Positions 11,452 to 21,596 of a stretch of 64,000 bases of DNA are shown piece after piece. Every line of letters begins with the position of its first letter. Position 1 is the stretch's first letter. The stretch lies in contig NC_134831.1 in the NCBI RefSeq assembly GCF_004210375.1, positions 3,844,001-3,908,000 of the forward strand, read 5' to 3'. The position numbers were made by a program, and so were the translations under genes. The notes below the pieces were generated by a model, which worked only from the letters and a program-made list of their open reading frames with translations, was not told where the DNA came from and did not search any database. Source of the stretch: Tachypleus tridentatus (lineage: Eukaryota; Arthropoda; Merostomata; Xiphosura; Limulidae).

Positions 11452-11984
11452 TCAACCAGTCTGTGGAGGCACGGGTAGCGCGAGCAAGAGAACAAACACT
11501 AAATGGAAAATAGTCTGGAAAAGTAATCTTAAAACGTCTACGCCCATTGTCTTAGCTGATAAACCTTCTGGGGAACAGAAAGGATAAGTTATCTTCTTCC
11601 AAACGGATGAAGTCGTCAGTCTTGGTCCCCACATGTAGTCCATGATTTGTTGTTTTCTGTTAAGGACGTGAATAGAAAAGAGGTCCATGTTTGTAGACAT
11701 AGATGTCAAGCATTTCAAGCAGACCGAGTAAGGAATACTAGTTGTTCATCTCCATTTCATGATCTGGAGTGGATTAACACTTGTCCTGAATATTGAATGT
11801 TCTAGTATGGGTGGAATGGTAACTACTGCTGTTGCATAAATGATAAAAAAATGAAGGGAAGTCGAGGAAAATGTATTTGTCACACCATACGTTAAAGTCT
11901 GTAAAGTTGACAGAAAGTGGAGATCTGTATTAACACTTAACAGATTCAACGCAGGAGCGTCATTTAATTGAGGCCTACAAGAGT
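11452..11984 (-). pseudogene. Long, nearly open minus-strand frame, unknown
   Basis: On the minus strand one reading frame runs from the SINE boundary at 11984 to a stop at 11452, about 177 codons, interrupted by a single TGA at 11746-11748. This is long for DNA this AT-rich. Near the C-terminus the translation has a strongly hydrophobic run (LLFQTIFHLVFVLLLALPVP) that could span a membrane. I recognise no family, and there is no clear start codon or splice site. It may be a decayed coding fragment disrupted by the SINE inserted at 11985, or chance. Confidence 0.25.
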
Positions 11985-12213
11985 TTTGGTTTTGGTTTAT
12001 TTTGAATTTTGCGCAAAGCTACACGAGGACTATCTGCGCTAGCCGTCCCTAATTTAGCAGTGCAGGACCAGAGGGAAGGTAACTAGTCACAACCACCCAC
12101 CGCCAATTCTTGGGCTACTCTTTTACCAACGAATAGTGAGATTTACCATCATTTTATGACGCTGAAAGGGCGAGCATGTTTGGTGTGAGGGGGATTCGAA
12201 CCCGCGACCTTCT
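11985..12213 (-). mobile_element. Family A SINE, 5'-truncated, with perfect TSD
   Basis: The plus-strand view starts with TTTTGGTTTTGGTTTATTTT (tail). It passes through an intact body and stops just after the B box (GGGGATTCGAACCCGCGACC), so most of the tRNA head is missing. An 11-bp perfect duplication CCTACAAGAGT lies at 11974-11984 and 12214-12224. The truncated 5' end plus TSD is the signature of incomplete target-primed reverse transcription. Confidence 0.92.
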
Positions 12214-12224
12214 CCTACAAGAGT

Positions 12225-12715
12225 GATCGCCTCTAAATGATATTATCTGTGGGACATTTCTATTCCTGTCGGATTAATTATTTGGTGTTTCTGATTAGTG
12301 TTAGGGGTTAGTTAAAGTGGTAGTGCTTGTATTAAACACACTCATAGTCCGTTTAACATATTGTGTTCTGTGTGTTATACCTACACATTTTATACTTTAA
12401 TTACAAATGTACAGTTAAGATATTCGTTGGATTTCTTATTGTATCTTTATAAATATTAGGTTTTAGCTGTACTTCTGCTTGACTCAATATCTAAAAGACA
12501 ACGTGTGTTAACAACTCATCTCACATTCTACACTCCTCTGAAATTATGCTGTCGAAGTTATTTAATGGTTTTAAATTCACCATAAAAGGCCTTTAGAGGC
12601 GTGGGAGATGTGTAACCTTCTAGATATACGTGGTCACAAGGACGTTAAGTTATTCAACTAACATAAACTCTACGACAGTCCTTAAAGCCAATAACTAGTC
12701 TTTTCGTATTCTATG
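12225..12715. other. Unique AT-rich stretch
   Basis: No recognisable gene or repeat between two SINEs. Confidence 0.5.
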
Positions 12716-12717
12716 CA

Positions 12718-12838
12718 CCCTGCTGGGACAGCGGTAAGTCTGCGGATTTACAACACTAAAATCAGTGGCTCAATTCCGGTCGGAGGACACAGCAGATAGC
12801 CCGATGTGGCTTTGTTATAATAAAAACATGCACACATC
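12718..12838 (+). mobile_element. Family C SINE
   Basis: Head: GCTGGGACAGCGGTAAGTCT, then the anticodon-arm region GCGGATTTACAACACTAAAA. The B box is degraded (GGCTCAATTCCGG). The 3' module is CAGATAGCCCGATGTGGCTT ending in an ACACA-type tail near 12830. Confidence 0.85.
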
Positions 12839-13156
12839 TTCCATGAATAAGGCATGCTTTCACTAACGGCATCGGTTAGAATGTTTAATTTCAATAATTT
12901 TATTGTTTGTAATTTTTTTTCAGTAAACTTACATTAAAAAATTATTTTTCGATGATAATATATTTATGTAGAAATAATTCAAATCTAGACGAACTTTGTT
13001 AGTTAGGTATTATTATGTTTACAGCCGAAAATATTGCTGTATATAAGTGGCTATCTCTGGTCGGAATATTCACTGTTTATTATTTTTGTGTCTCAAAAGT
13101 AAACAACCTAACCCTTTTGCGGAACAAGCGACATTTGTTGTCTTAATAAAAGCATT

Positions 13157-13434
13157 GGACCGGCATGGCCAGATCGTCAAAGCGCTCGACACGTACTCTG
13201 AGGGTCGTGAGTTCGAATCCCTGTCGCACTAGACATGCACACCCTTTCAGCCGTGGGGGCGTTATAATGTGACGCCAATCCCACTTTTCGTTAGTAAAAG
13301 AGTAGCCTAAGAGTTGGCGGTGGGTAGCAATGACTAGCTATCTTCCCTCTAATCTTACACTGCTAAATTAGGGATGGCTGTCACGGATATCTCTTGTGTA
13401 GCTTTACGCGAAATTCAAAAACGAAAAACAAAAA
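13157..13434 (+). mobile_element. Family A SINE, full length, moderately diverged
   Basis: Head GGACCGGCATGGCCAGATCG, B box GAGTTCGAATCCCTGTCGCA, body GAGTTGGCGGTGGGTAGCAA, and 3' module TTTACGCGAAATTCAAAAAC. The 61-codon frame at 13047-13232 ends in the head and is not a gene. Confidence 0.93.
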
Positions 13435-14645
13435 AAGATATGTTTTATAGTTGTACGTAGCGCCATCTACAAAAGGGATAGGACACTAACTTTGTGAAAG
13501 AAAGAACATTTTAGCATGTACCTTTTTTGGACTTTTTACGAAAAACTGAAATTAATAGTATAGTTATAGGTCTTGGTGAAAACACAGCTTAACAGTTTTA
13601 CTTAAATAACCGATAATTTAGCTTTTGCTCAATATATTTGAAGAAATCCTATGGTTCTCTGAGTATAATGATAAAAGTAAAAAATCAGAATGAGAGTAGG
13701 GGCACATGATACACTTATAAACAAGTATTGTAATCCTGGTTAGTGTAATTTCACTTATAAAAACTATATAGTAAATAAGGCTTAACACACGACACAATTT
13801 GACAGTAAAATCTAGTCTTCTCTTAGAAAGAAGTAGAAACCAATTAGAAAGAAACCAACAAACTATGAATTTATGTCGAAGTTGACCAATGTTGGAGCAG
13901 TGGCCACATCAAAGGATATATTAATCGGTTAAAACAAACAAATTTGTGCTTAAAAACTATTTGTTGTTTAATAAAACAAGGTAATGGACAAACGTGTTAG
14001 ATATTTTACCTTTACCGAAGTGGACGGTATTAGCGGTTATATTTGAAGATGAATGAATTAGTGGAGACCGTGGCTGTAATAATGAAGTCTAGGTATACAC
14101 TGAGTGAAATAAAGAGGAATTGTTCGTTGTGTATAACAATGGATGATACTTGTTAAAACCTTTCACACAGACTACAGTCTGATGATTCTATTGGAGTGAA
14201 AGGGGAGTAATATACTCTCGTCGATGACTGTAGAATGTTGGGAATATTACAGTTCATTGTGTTATTTTAGAAGTGATAGATATGTTCAGGGTATGAAGAC
14301 TTTAGAACAATGAAAATGTGAAGTAGGACTTTCCTTCTCAAACTGAAGACGTGTATCATATCTAAAAGGTATCGTGACATTCGTTTTACAGGGAATGTAA
14401 AGATAGGGTCAAAGTCAGAGGATGAAGAACAACATTCATGCTGTGACCAGTTCACTACGTGGAATTGAAGATACCAGGTATACTCATAAATATGAGATGT
14501 GCACAACCTAACTATAAAGAGTGTAACTGAAAATCACGTTGCAAAGGCAATGGATAACATGTGATATTACTGCGAAGTAAAAGCTAGGGATGATAGGTAA
14601 ATTTAAGTGTATACCAAAGGCGCCACTGAATCCATAAAACCTGAA
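13435..14645. other. Unique stretch, no gene seen
   Basis: AT-rich with no repeat family detected. A 79-codon minus-strand frame at 14267-14506 has no recognisable domain. Confidence 0.45.
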
Positions 14646-14649
14646 AATA

Positions 14650-14770
14650 TGTGTGTGTTTTCTTATAAGAAAGCCACATCGCGTTATCTGCGGAGCTCAC
14701 CGAGGGGAATCGAACCCCTGATTTTAGCGTTGTAAGTTCGTAGATATACAGCTGTACTAGCGAAGGGGAC
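14650..14770 (-). mobile_element. Family C SINE
   Basis: The plus-strand view begins with TGTGTGTTTTCTTATAAGAA (reverse of the CA tail and 3' module). The B box GGGGAATCGAACCCCTG is intact, and the head ends in CAGCTGTACTAGCG. It accounts for most of the 92-codon minus frame at 14584-14862. Confidence 0.88.
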
Positions 14771-14892
14771 ATGAAAATATGAGTATGATAGAGCAGAAAG
14801 GGAAAATTCTTAGTCACTTTGTGTAATATTACACCACGTATATGTTCACGTACGGTCCTCACTCTTAGTAACAGAAAATGATAACGTAAATA

Positions 14893-15010
14893 TGTGTGTT
14901 TTCGTATACCGAAGTCACATCGCGCTATCTGTTATGTCCACCGAAGGGAATAGAACCTCTAATTATAGCGTTGTAAATCCGAAGATTTACCGATTTTCCA
15001 CTGAGGGACG
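14893..15010 (-). mobile_element. Family C SINE, diverged
   Basis: A second minus-strand C copy 120 bp from the first: TGTGTGTTTTCGTATACCGA tail side, degraded B box GGGAATAGAACCTCTAAT, and anticodon-arm region GCGTTGTAAATCCGAAGATT. It differs substantially from the neighbour, so this is probably not a recent tandem duplication. Confidence 0.82.
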
Positions 15011-15191
15011 TGTCACGTAAGACCAACTAAGTGGAAACAAAACATAGAGCAACGTTATAATACGTTACTTTCAAACGTAAAAATAATTAAAAATAGCTAT
15101 TTTATTTGAGTTTTTTTAACATCAACTCAAGGCTATTTGAAATTCACTAGTTCGTGTTTCAGTGATGTTAATAGTGCGTTTTCATTTAATG

Positions 15192-15466
15192 TGGGCCCTG
15201 CATGGCCAGGTGGTTAAAGCGCTCGACTCGTAATCTGAGGGTCGCGGGTTCAATGTTCCTGTCACATGAAACATGTTTCCTCTCAGCCGTGGGAGCATTA
15301 TAATATGTTGGTCAATCCCACTATTCGATGGTAAAAGGATGGCCCAAGATTTAGGTGGTGATGACTAGCTGCCTTCACACTAGTCTTAGACTTCTAAATT
15401 AAGGACGACTAGTGCAGATAACCCTTGTGTAGTTTTACGCGAAATTCAAAACAAACAAACAACTCT
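15192..15466 (+). mobile_element. Family A SINE, full length, with 8-bp TSD
   Basis: The head GGGCCCTGCATGGCCAGGTG, A box and anticodon arm (CTCGACTCGTAATCTGAG) are clean. The B box is altered by a small insertion (GGGTTCAATGTTCC). The tail is CAAAACAAACAAACAA. Flanking ATTTAATG at 15184-15191 and 15467-15474 gives the duplication. Confidence 0.93.
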
Positions 15467-15604
15467 ATTTAATGCAGAGGGTGCCCACTTTTTCTACGTT
15501 ACTGAACTGAGCTTAAAAACGCAGTTTCGCAATCGAATGTCGCCCACTGGTTTTGTATAATCGAGTGCGTCACCACGTTATTATACCAAGAAAGAACAAA
15601 TTTC

Positions 15605-15738
15605 TGTTTGTTTGTTTGTTTGTTTGGAATCAAGCACAAAGCTACTTAATGGACTACCTGTGCTTTGTCCACCACGGGTATCTAAATCCGGGTTAAAACG
15701 GTCAGCCCGCAGACATATCGCTTTGTCGTTGGGGCGCA
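15605..15738 (-). mobile_element. Family B SINE
   Basis: The reverse tail TGTTTGTTTGTTTGTTTG is long and fairly pure. It is followed by AAGCACAAAGCTACTTAATG and the B-box-side CCACCACGGGTATC. The head has a small rearrangement near 15700 and ends GACATATCGCTTTGTCGTTG. Confidence 0.85.
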
Positions 15739-16219
15739 TTTTAATAAGAAAACAGCGAAATATTCGTGTATGGGTAATCTGAAATACATCTGATGGTCAG
15801 TACTTCTCTGGGCTTGGGACAGGTCAGAAAGAGATATTAGTGACTCAAAAAACACAAATTTTACCAGGTTGTTATCATAAGGCGACACGGTTCGATAGAA
15901 CTGCGATTAGAAAAATGAAATTTTCTGACATCTGTTCAAGAATACTTAGCACTATACCGCTTTATCGAATATCATGTTATGGAACAGAACTAAACTATAA
16001 ACGCTTCAATGCATTCTTTCCATAGGAGCAGCTTTTGTTTCAAAGCAAAATACGTGAAGAAAATACTGTATTCTCTATAGAGTTAAACTATACAAACGAA
16101 CTAAAAATCAATAATATAAAGTAGACAGTACTTTATTTCAAATATTGGACACCTATTTACAAACATATCTAACATCGAGAAATGTAAATACAGCTTTAGG
16201 CTATTTATGGTTATTTGAT
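15739..16219. other. Unique stretch
   Basis: Two opposed short frames of 61 and 68 codons overlap here, neither with a recognisable family. No repeat seen. Confidence 0.45.
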
Positions 16220-16303
16220 TGTTTGTTTTAGCGCAAAACCGCACAACAGGCTATCTTAGTTCTGTCAGCATTTCATCTCGTAAATTTACCCTCACTGGTG
16301 TCC
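16220..16303 (-). mobile_element. Family B SINE fragment, heavily decayed
   Basis: TTGTTTGTTTTAGCGCAAAA then CACAACAGGCTATCTTAGTT matches the tail and 3' module in reverse. The head is unrecognisable beyond about 16300. Confidence 0.5.
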
Positions 16304-16674
16304 ACAGAAATTTCTCTCAGGAAGTGGGGGGGGGGTCTTAATCAACAATAGATACATACCGAATGGCTAAAGAAAAAAATATGTTTCTCATTTTCCAGGG
16401 AAAAACGTGTCCCTTGCCCAACCTTCTCGGACGCGCGTGCTTACCTCACTTCACCAATGAGCACCACTTAAGATTTAAACGCTTAAGAAAACTTTAAAGT
16501 TACATTTCTATTCTTGGTAACACCCGCTGGTTTAACTAACAGTTGTTTATTTTCATGAGAGTTGAAGGTACACGTCATATTACTGATTACACCATACACT
16601 CTAATCAGTGTATGTTGGATAAGGTGTGTCAAGCAGTGAGAATGTTCAAGGAAAGTTACACAAGACTTATCTAC

Positions 16675-16870
16675 CTGTAGCCATCCTTAATTTTGAACTG
16701 ATAAAACTGTAACAGAATGGCAACTCCACAGCACCCGCCGCCAACTCTTATGGTACTCTTGTCTCACCGAATAGTTGAATTTCGACGTTATTCCCAATGT
16801 ACATCCGGGGCTAAAATTCAGAAACGGGAAGCGAATCGTGTACTTTCGGGTTAAAAGTCCGCACCACGCC
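16675..16870 (-). mobile_element. Family D (old A-like) SINE remnant
   Basis: Plus-strand view: GTAGCCATCCTTAATTTTGA, then CACCCGCCGCCAACTCTTAT and GGTACTCTTGTCTCACCGAA. These match the family A body in order, with heavy divergence. The head (TCGTGTACTTTCGGGTTAAA) is not convincingly tRNA-like. It underlies the 61-codon minus frame at 16687-16872. Confidence 0.6.
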
Positions 16871-16999
16871 ACTAACTTATCTCGCTTTGTGACCTACGTG
16901 GAGAACACTTTCACACACTGAAGTTGATTTTTTAAAAGTTGTACAGAACTAGATCCGTAACAACACGTTCTTATCTTACCACGGAACGACGGTTTTTTT

Positions 17000-17205
17000 T
17001 ATCGTTTTAACGTAAAGCTTAATAGACTATCTGCTCTGTGTTTCACTCAGAGACTGAGACACGAGTTCTATAGTGGTAATCCCATCAGGCTTATCGCACA
17101 TGGCGAAAAGTTGCTTAAGAGACTATCCGAGCTGCGTCTGTAGCGAAGATCGAACTTTGTATTCTAGAGGGATAATGCTCTCAGACTTACTACTAAGTTA
17201 CCGTG
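17000..17205 (-). mobile_element. Two decayed family B-like SINE remnants in tandem
   Basis: The first (about 17000-17098) has AAAGCTTAATAGACTATCTG and CTCTGTGTTTCACTC. The second (about 17100-17205) has GCTTAAGAGACTATCCGAGC and GCGAAGATCGAACTTTG. Both keep the order of the B 3' module and head but are far from consensus. Boundaries are approximate. Confidence 0.4.
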
Positions 17206-17465
17206 AAATATACCAAATAATGGAGAAAATAAGTTTCCCTTAGCGACTCCAGGTTGAGAAGTATTTTCCAATAGTCCAAACCGTAAGTACCATTGATGCG
17301 TCTATATGTGTTGGTTGTAACTTGACGGTGAAATAAAAACCGCGTTTTTTTCTAAGTACCCTTGACATAAACAGCGAAACAGTTGTCATTCTATGTTCTT
17401 GAATCACTTCACGTAGAAACAACAGAAAACTGGAATTTTTTAATGAAATGAGAAGTTCTCAGTGT

Positions 17466-18495
17466 AAGAATAACATTACAACTGTAAAGAAAGACAAGAA
17501 TTATATCATACTTATAAAGCAAAGCAAAATAATATTACATCTGTAAAGAAAGACAAGAATTATATTACACTTATAAAGAAATACAAAATAATATTACATC
17601 TGTAAAGAGAGACAAGAATTATATCATACTTATAAAGCAAAGCAAAATAATATTACATCTGTAACGAGAGACAAGAATGATATTATACTCATAAAGAAAG
17701 ACAAAATAATATTACATCTGTAACGAGAGACAAGAATGATATTACACTCATAAAGAAAGACAAAATAATATTACATCTGTAACGAGAGACGAGAATGATA
17801 TTATACTCATAAAGAAAGACAAAATAATATTACATCTGTAACGAGAGACAAGAATGATATTACACTTATAAAGAAAGACAAAATAATATTACATCTGTAA
17901 CGAGAGACAAGAATGATATTACACTCATAAAGAAAGACAAAATAATATTACATCTGTAACGAGAGACAAGAATGATATTACACTCATAAAGAAAGACAAA
18001 ATAATATTACATCTGTAACGAGAGACGAGAATGATATTATACTCATAAAGAAAGACAAAATAATATTACATCTGTAACGAGAGACAAGAATGATATTACA
18101 CTTATAAAGAAAGACAAAATAATATTACATCTGTAACGAGAGACAAGAATGATATTACACTCATAAAGAAAGACAAAATAATATTACATCTGTAACGAGA
18201 GACGAGAACGATATTATACTCATAAAGAAAGACGAAATAATATTACATCTGTAACGAGAGACAAGAATGATATTACACTCATAAAGAAAGACAAAATAAT
18301 ATTACATCTGTAACGAGAGACGAGAATGATATTATACTCATAAAGAAAGACGAAATAATATTACATCTGTAACGAGAGACAAGAATGATATTACACTTAT
18401 AATGAAAGACAAAATAATATTACATCTGTAAAGAGAGACAAGAATGATATTACACTTATAAAGAAAGACAAAATAATATTACATCTGTAAAGAGG
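17466..18495. repeat. 59-bp tandem array, about 17.5 copies
   Basis: Each unit is itself two related halves: AATAATATTACATCTGTAAC then GAGAGACAAG, and AATGATATTACACTCATAAA then GAAAGACAA. The array therefore grew from an older repeat of about 30 bp. Period 59 is confirmed by AATATTACATC at 17531 and 17590. The first three and last two copies keep TGTAAAGA where interior copies have TGTAACGA. No coding potential. Confidence 0.95.
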
Positions 18496-18629
18496 ACACT
18501 CCAAAATTTACGTAAAAAGTGAAGGAATGTAGTTTAACCTTGTTATTCACTCTGTTATCTGAATAACTTCTTGGATTTCAAAACAAAGTTGTGACATTAA
18601 AAGAAAAACTTCACAGTTTTGTATTTGGA

Positions 18630-18747
18630 ATTTTGTTTCTTTGTTCTAAAACACAAAGCTACACAATAGGGTAACCACACATTGCCAAACGTAGGCATTG
18701 AATCTCCAGTTAATAGTGCTATAAGCCCTCATAATCACCACTGAACA
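18630..18747 (-). mobile_element. Family B SINE, decayed
   Basis: TTTTGTTTCTTTGTTCTAAA then ACACAAAGCTACACAATAGG is the reverse tail and 3' module. The B-box region reads GGCATTGAATCTCCAG, and the head GCTATAAGCCCTCATAATCA is weak. Confidence 0.65.
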
Positions 18748-18765
18748 AACAGAGAATAAGGGCTT

Positions 18766-18860
18766 GTTATTGTTTTTTTTAAGCAAAGGTACACGATATG
18801 TTACCCACGCTCTGTCTACCACAGGAAATCTAACCCCGGATTTCAGCGTTTAAAATATAT
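18766..18860 (-). mobile_element. Family B SINE fragment, decayed
   Basis: AAGCAAAGGTACACGATATG, then CTCTGTCTACCACAGGAAAT and CTAACCCCGGATTTCAGCGT, follow the reverse B order. The head is cut off near 18855. Confidence 0.6.
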
Positions 18861-19750
18861 AAAATGGATCACTCGATTTTGCCGAAAATATAATCGAAAT
18901 CAGGCAAAATATTTTAGAGACACTGACAGAAATGATTAAGGTCTTAAGTTTGTATGGAATTAACAATGATATCAGTAACAATATGGTTTCTTTTCGTGGT
19001 AAAGCTTTCACTTTTATGATTCACTCAAAAAACTCAACTCTTTCCTTTAAACTTAATGAATGGTACAATAGGTATTTGAGAAAACAGTTTTGATTCCTGT
19101 AACTTATACTGATGAAGACTCTGTTTACGGCCCATTAGCTCACTCTAGGAAATAAATGGTTGAGCATCTGAACCACAGGCAGGGAACTAATTTAATCTGC
19201 GGAGCGACATTTCTTACTCAGACATGTCGTTAAGCGGCCAGTTGGAATGTGTAACTGAGACAGTAAAATCAACTGTGAAAAATAGTACAACATTTCGTTC
19301 TTCACCGGTTTACAGATTTAGAGGTTTATAATAATCCTTCACGCTCTTGGATCAGAGTTGGTTGGTAATAATTTAAAACTAAGACAGGTTTCAATGTTTG
19401 ATTAGAATTGATGTCACATATTCTCACTGCATTTGTTGGCCAATTACTCGAGATTCTTGATCGTTCCAAACTCAGAGAAAGAAACTGAATGGTGAAATGT
19501 GAAATTACGTAGTAAGAAGCTATGAACAATTATTTGAAGTAATGATTTAAAATAAAAAACTGTAATTTTTAAATAATAACTAAAATTACCATTGTGTATA
19601 AATGGAAAAATTATCAAAATTCGTTAAGACGTTTATATATTTGATTAAGTTAAGAAATCTAATTGAATGTTTAAGATGATGCATTCACCCAATTTTTCAC
19701 GATCACTTTTGTAAGGGAAATTGTTCAGTATTTAAATTAAGAAATTTTAA
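18861..19750. other. Unique AT-rich stretch
   Basis: No repeat family recognised. A 67-codon minus frame at 19326-19529 has no identifiable domain. Confidence 0.45.
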
Positions 19751-19752
19751 TT

Positions 19753-19896
19753 TTTTATTCGATTGGTTCGTTATGTAGTAGTCAAGAATTGTTAGATATA
19801 TAAGGAAATCTTCTTGATTAACTGATGAGGTATTAACCACACAGAAAGCCCTCAATTGATTAATTGGTTGGTTATGTAACAGTCAAGAATTACTAG
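19753..19896. repeat. Dispersed repeat, two partial tandem copies (left part)
   Basis: The unit contains GATTGGTTCGTTATGTAGTA, GTCAAGAATTGTTAGATATA and GAGGTATTAACCACACAGAA. A second copy starts near 19857 (TAATTGGTTGGTTATGTAAC) and is split by the SINE at 19897, resuming at 20183. A related copy lies at 31640-31740. Confidence 0.65.
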
Positions 19897-20173
19897 TTGT
19901 TTGTTTGTTTTTGAATTTCACGCAAAGTTACACGAGGATCATCTGCACTAACCGACCCTGATTTAGCAGTGTATGGCTAGAGGGAAGGCAGCTAGTCGTC
20001 ACCGCCCACCGCCAACTCTTGGGCTACTCTTTTACCAGCTAATAGTGGGATTGACCTTCACATTATAACGCCCCATGGCTGAAAGGGTGAGTATGTTTGG
20101 TGTGACGGGGATTCGAACCTGCGATCCTCAGATTATAAGTCGAGCGCCTTAATCACCAGGCCATACCGGGCCT
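19897..20173 (-). mobile_element. Family A SINE, full length, with 9-bp TSD
   Basis: Complete from the tail (TTGTTTGTTTGTTTTTGAAT) to the head (CACCAGGCCATACCGGGCCT). The B box is GGGGATTCGAACCTGCG. AATTACTAG is duplicated at 19888-19896 and 20174-20182. Removing the SINE and one TSD restores the dispersed repeat seen intact at 31.66 kb, so the empty site is known from sequence. Confidence 0.95.
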
Positions 20174-20182
20174 AATTACTAG

Positions 20183-20950
20183 ATGTGTAAAGAATTCTCC
20201 CTTAATACCTTCGAAAGAATGAACAGAGAAAGCTTTCTATGGACATATTTTTCCTTACTGAATAATTGTATGCACGGGTTGAATCAAATCTTAGCTTAGT
20301 TTTAACACTTAAGAATTTATAAATCTTGGCCCTAAAATAGATAACCTACAGGAATAAACATCAAACAATATTAAATCATGATTGTTTTACTTGATAGAAA
20401 ACAAGCAATAGTTGAGTATTCCTTGTGGTTTTAATTAAGTAACATATAATGGTAATTCTTTAATGTTCCTCAAGTATAGTCTAGAAAGTCTGTTAGTAAA
20501 GTTTTTGTGGGACAAATAAAAGAAGGACAGTAATGGACGACGAGTTACTCCTTCAATGTTTTCTTCTTCACACCACATTTCGTCAAATGTGTTTAGAACA
20601 CATACAAAATCATTGCCCGATATCTAAAACTTCAGGAATTGTTATCACTCTAATTTGAGATTTTGACTTTTCCCCTATTTTCCAATAAATGGCCCTCTTC
20701 GGCCAGTGGCCCCTGGTGTTTCAATGATAAGCTAATGTTTTCATATCGCTTTTAAATAAACAGGGTTTATTTAACAGGCCCCTCATGAGCCAGAGAGGGA
20801 CATTTTTGTTAAAAACAAACAACTGCTCATTTCGATTTTTCTAAATTTGAGCCGAAAATTTTGGACATTTTTATTCGATGAAAAGAATGCATTTCCTGCA
20901 CTCCTTTAGCGATTGGTTCTGTAAAGCGATTTGAAGTAGGAAGATAACCG
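20183..20950. other. End of dispersed repeat, then unique DNA
   Basis: The first about 35 bases (ATGTGTAAAGAATTCTCCCT) finish the repeat interrupted by the SINE. The remainder shows no gene or repeat I recognise. Confidence 0.5.
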
Positions 20951-20954
20951 AAAT

Positions 20955-21085
20955 TGCCCTCCAGTGACTCAGCGGTATGTCTGCGGACTTACAATGCTAA
21001 AAACCGGGTTTCGATACCCGTGGTGGGCAGAGTACAGATAGCCCATTGCGTAGCTTTGTGCTTAATTCAAAACAACAACAACATG
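20955..21085 (+). mobile_element. Family B SINE, full length, with 8-bp TSD
   Basis: The best family B copy in the window. Head GCCCTCCAGTGACTCAGCGG, arm CTGCGGACTTACAATGCTAA, B box GGGTTTCGATACCC, then GGGCAGAGTACAGATAGCCC and the 3' end GCTTTGTGCTTAATTCAAAA with an (AAC)n tail. ACCGAAAT at 20947-20954 and 21086-21093 is the duplication. Confidence 0.93.
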
Positions 21086-21249
21086 ACCGAAATCCGTCAT
21101 TGGTGAAATCGTTCGTATCTCAGTTGAAAGCTAAACATAAAAAAGATCATAACAAAATAATAAAAGTTTGGTAATTGCTTCATTAAAGATGCTGATAATG
21201 TGACTTTACTGATATATATTGAATTTACTCCCTTAATTTCTGTGTTTTT

Positions 21250-21299
21250 TTTAGGTTTCGTATAAAGCTACACAAAGTCCGTCTACGCATAACCCTCCT
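21250..21299 (-). mobile_element. Short SINE 3' fragment
   Basis: TTTCGTATAAAGCTACACAA followed by AGTCCGTCTACGCA resembles the reverse 3' module shared by families A and B. Too short to assign. Confidence 0.35.
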
Positions 21300-21308
21300 A
21301 ACTTTGAA

Positions 21309-21587
21309 GGGTTTGTTTGTTGTGAATTTCGCGCAAAGCTACACGAGGACTGTCTGCGCTAGCCGTCTCTAATTTAGCAGTGTAAAACTAGAGAGAAGGC
21401 AGCTAGTCATCACAACCCACCGCCATCTATTGGGCTACTCTTTTATCAATGAATAGTGTGACTGACCCGTCACATTATAACGCTCCTTACGGCTGAAAGG
21501 GTGAGCATATTACGGTGTGGCTGGGATTTGAACCCGCGACCCTCAGATTACGAGTAGAGTGCTTTAACCTCCTGGCCATGTCGCACC
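21309..21587 (-). mobile_element. Family A SINE, full length, with 9-bp TSD
   Basis: The tail (GGGTTTGTTTGTTGTGAATT), body (CACCGCCATCTATTGGGCTA), B box (GGGATTTGAACCCGCG) and head (CCTCCTGGCCATGTCGC) are present. AACTTTGAA occurs at 21300-21308 and 21588-21596. Confidence 0.93.
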
Positions 21588-21596
21588 AACTTTGAA

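Noticed and set aside
14584-14862. 92-codon minus-strand frame
   Set aside because: Mostly a translated family C SINE.
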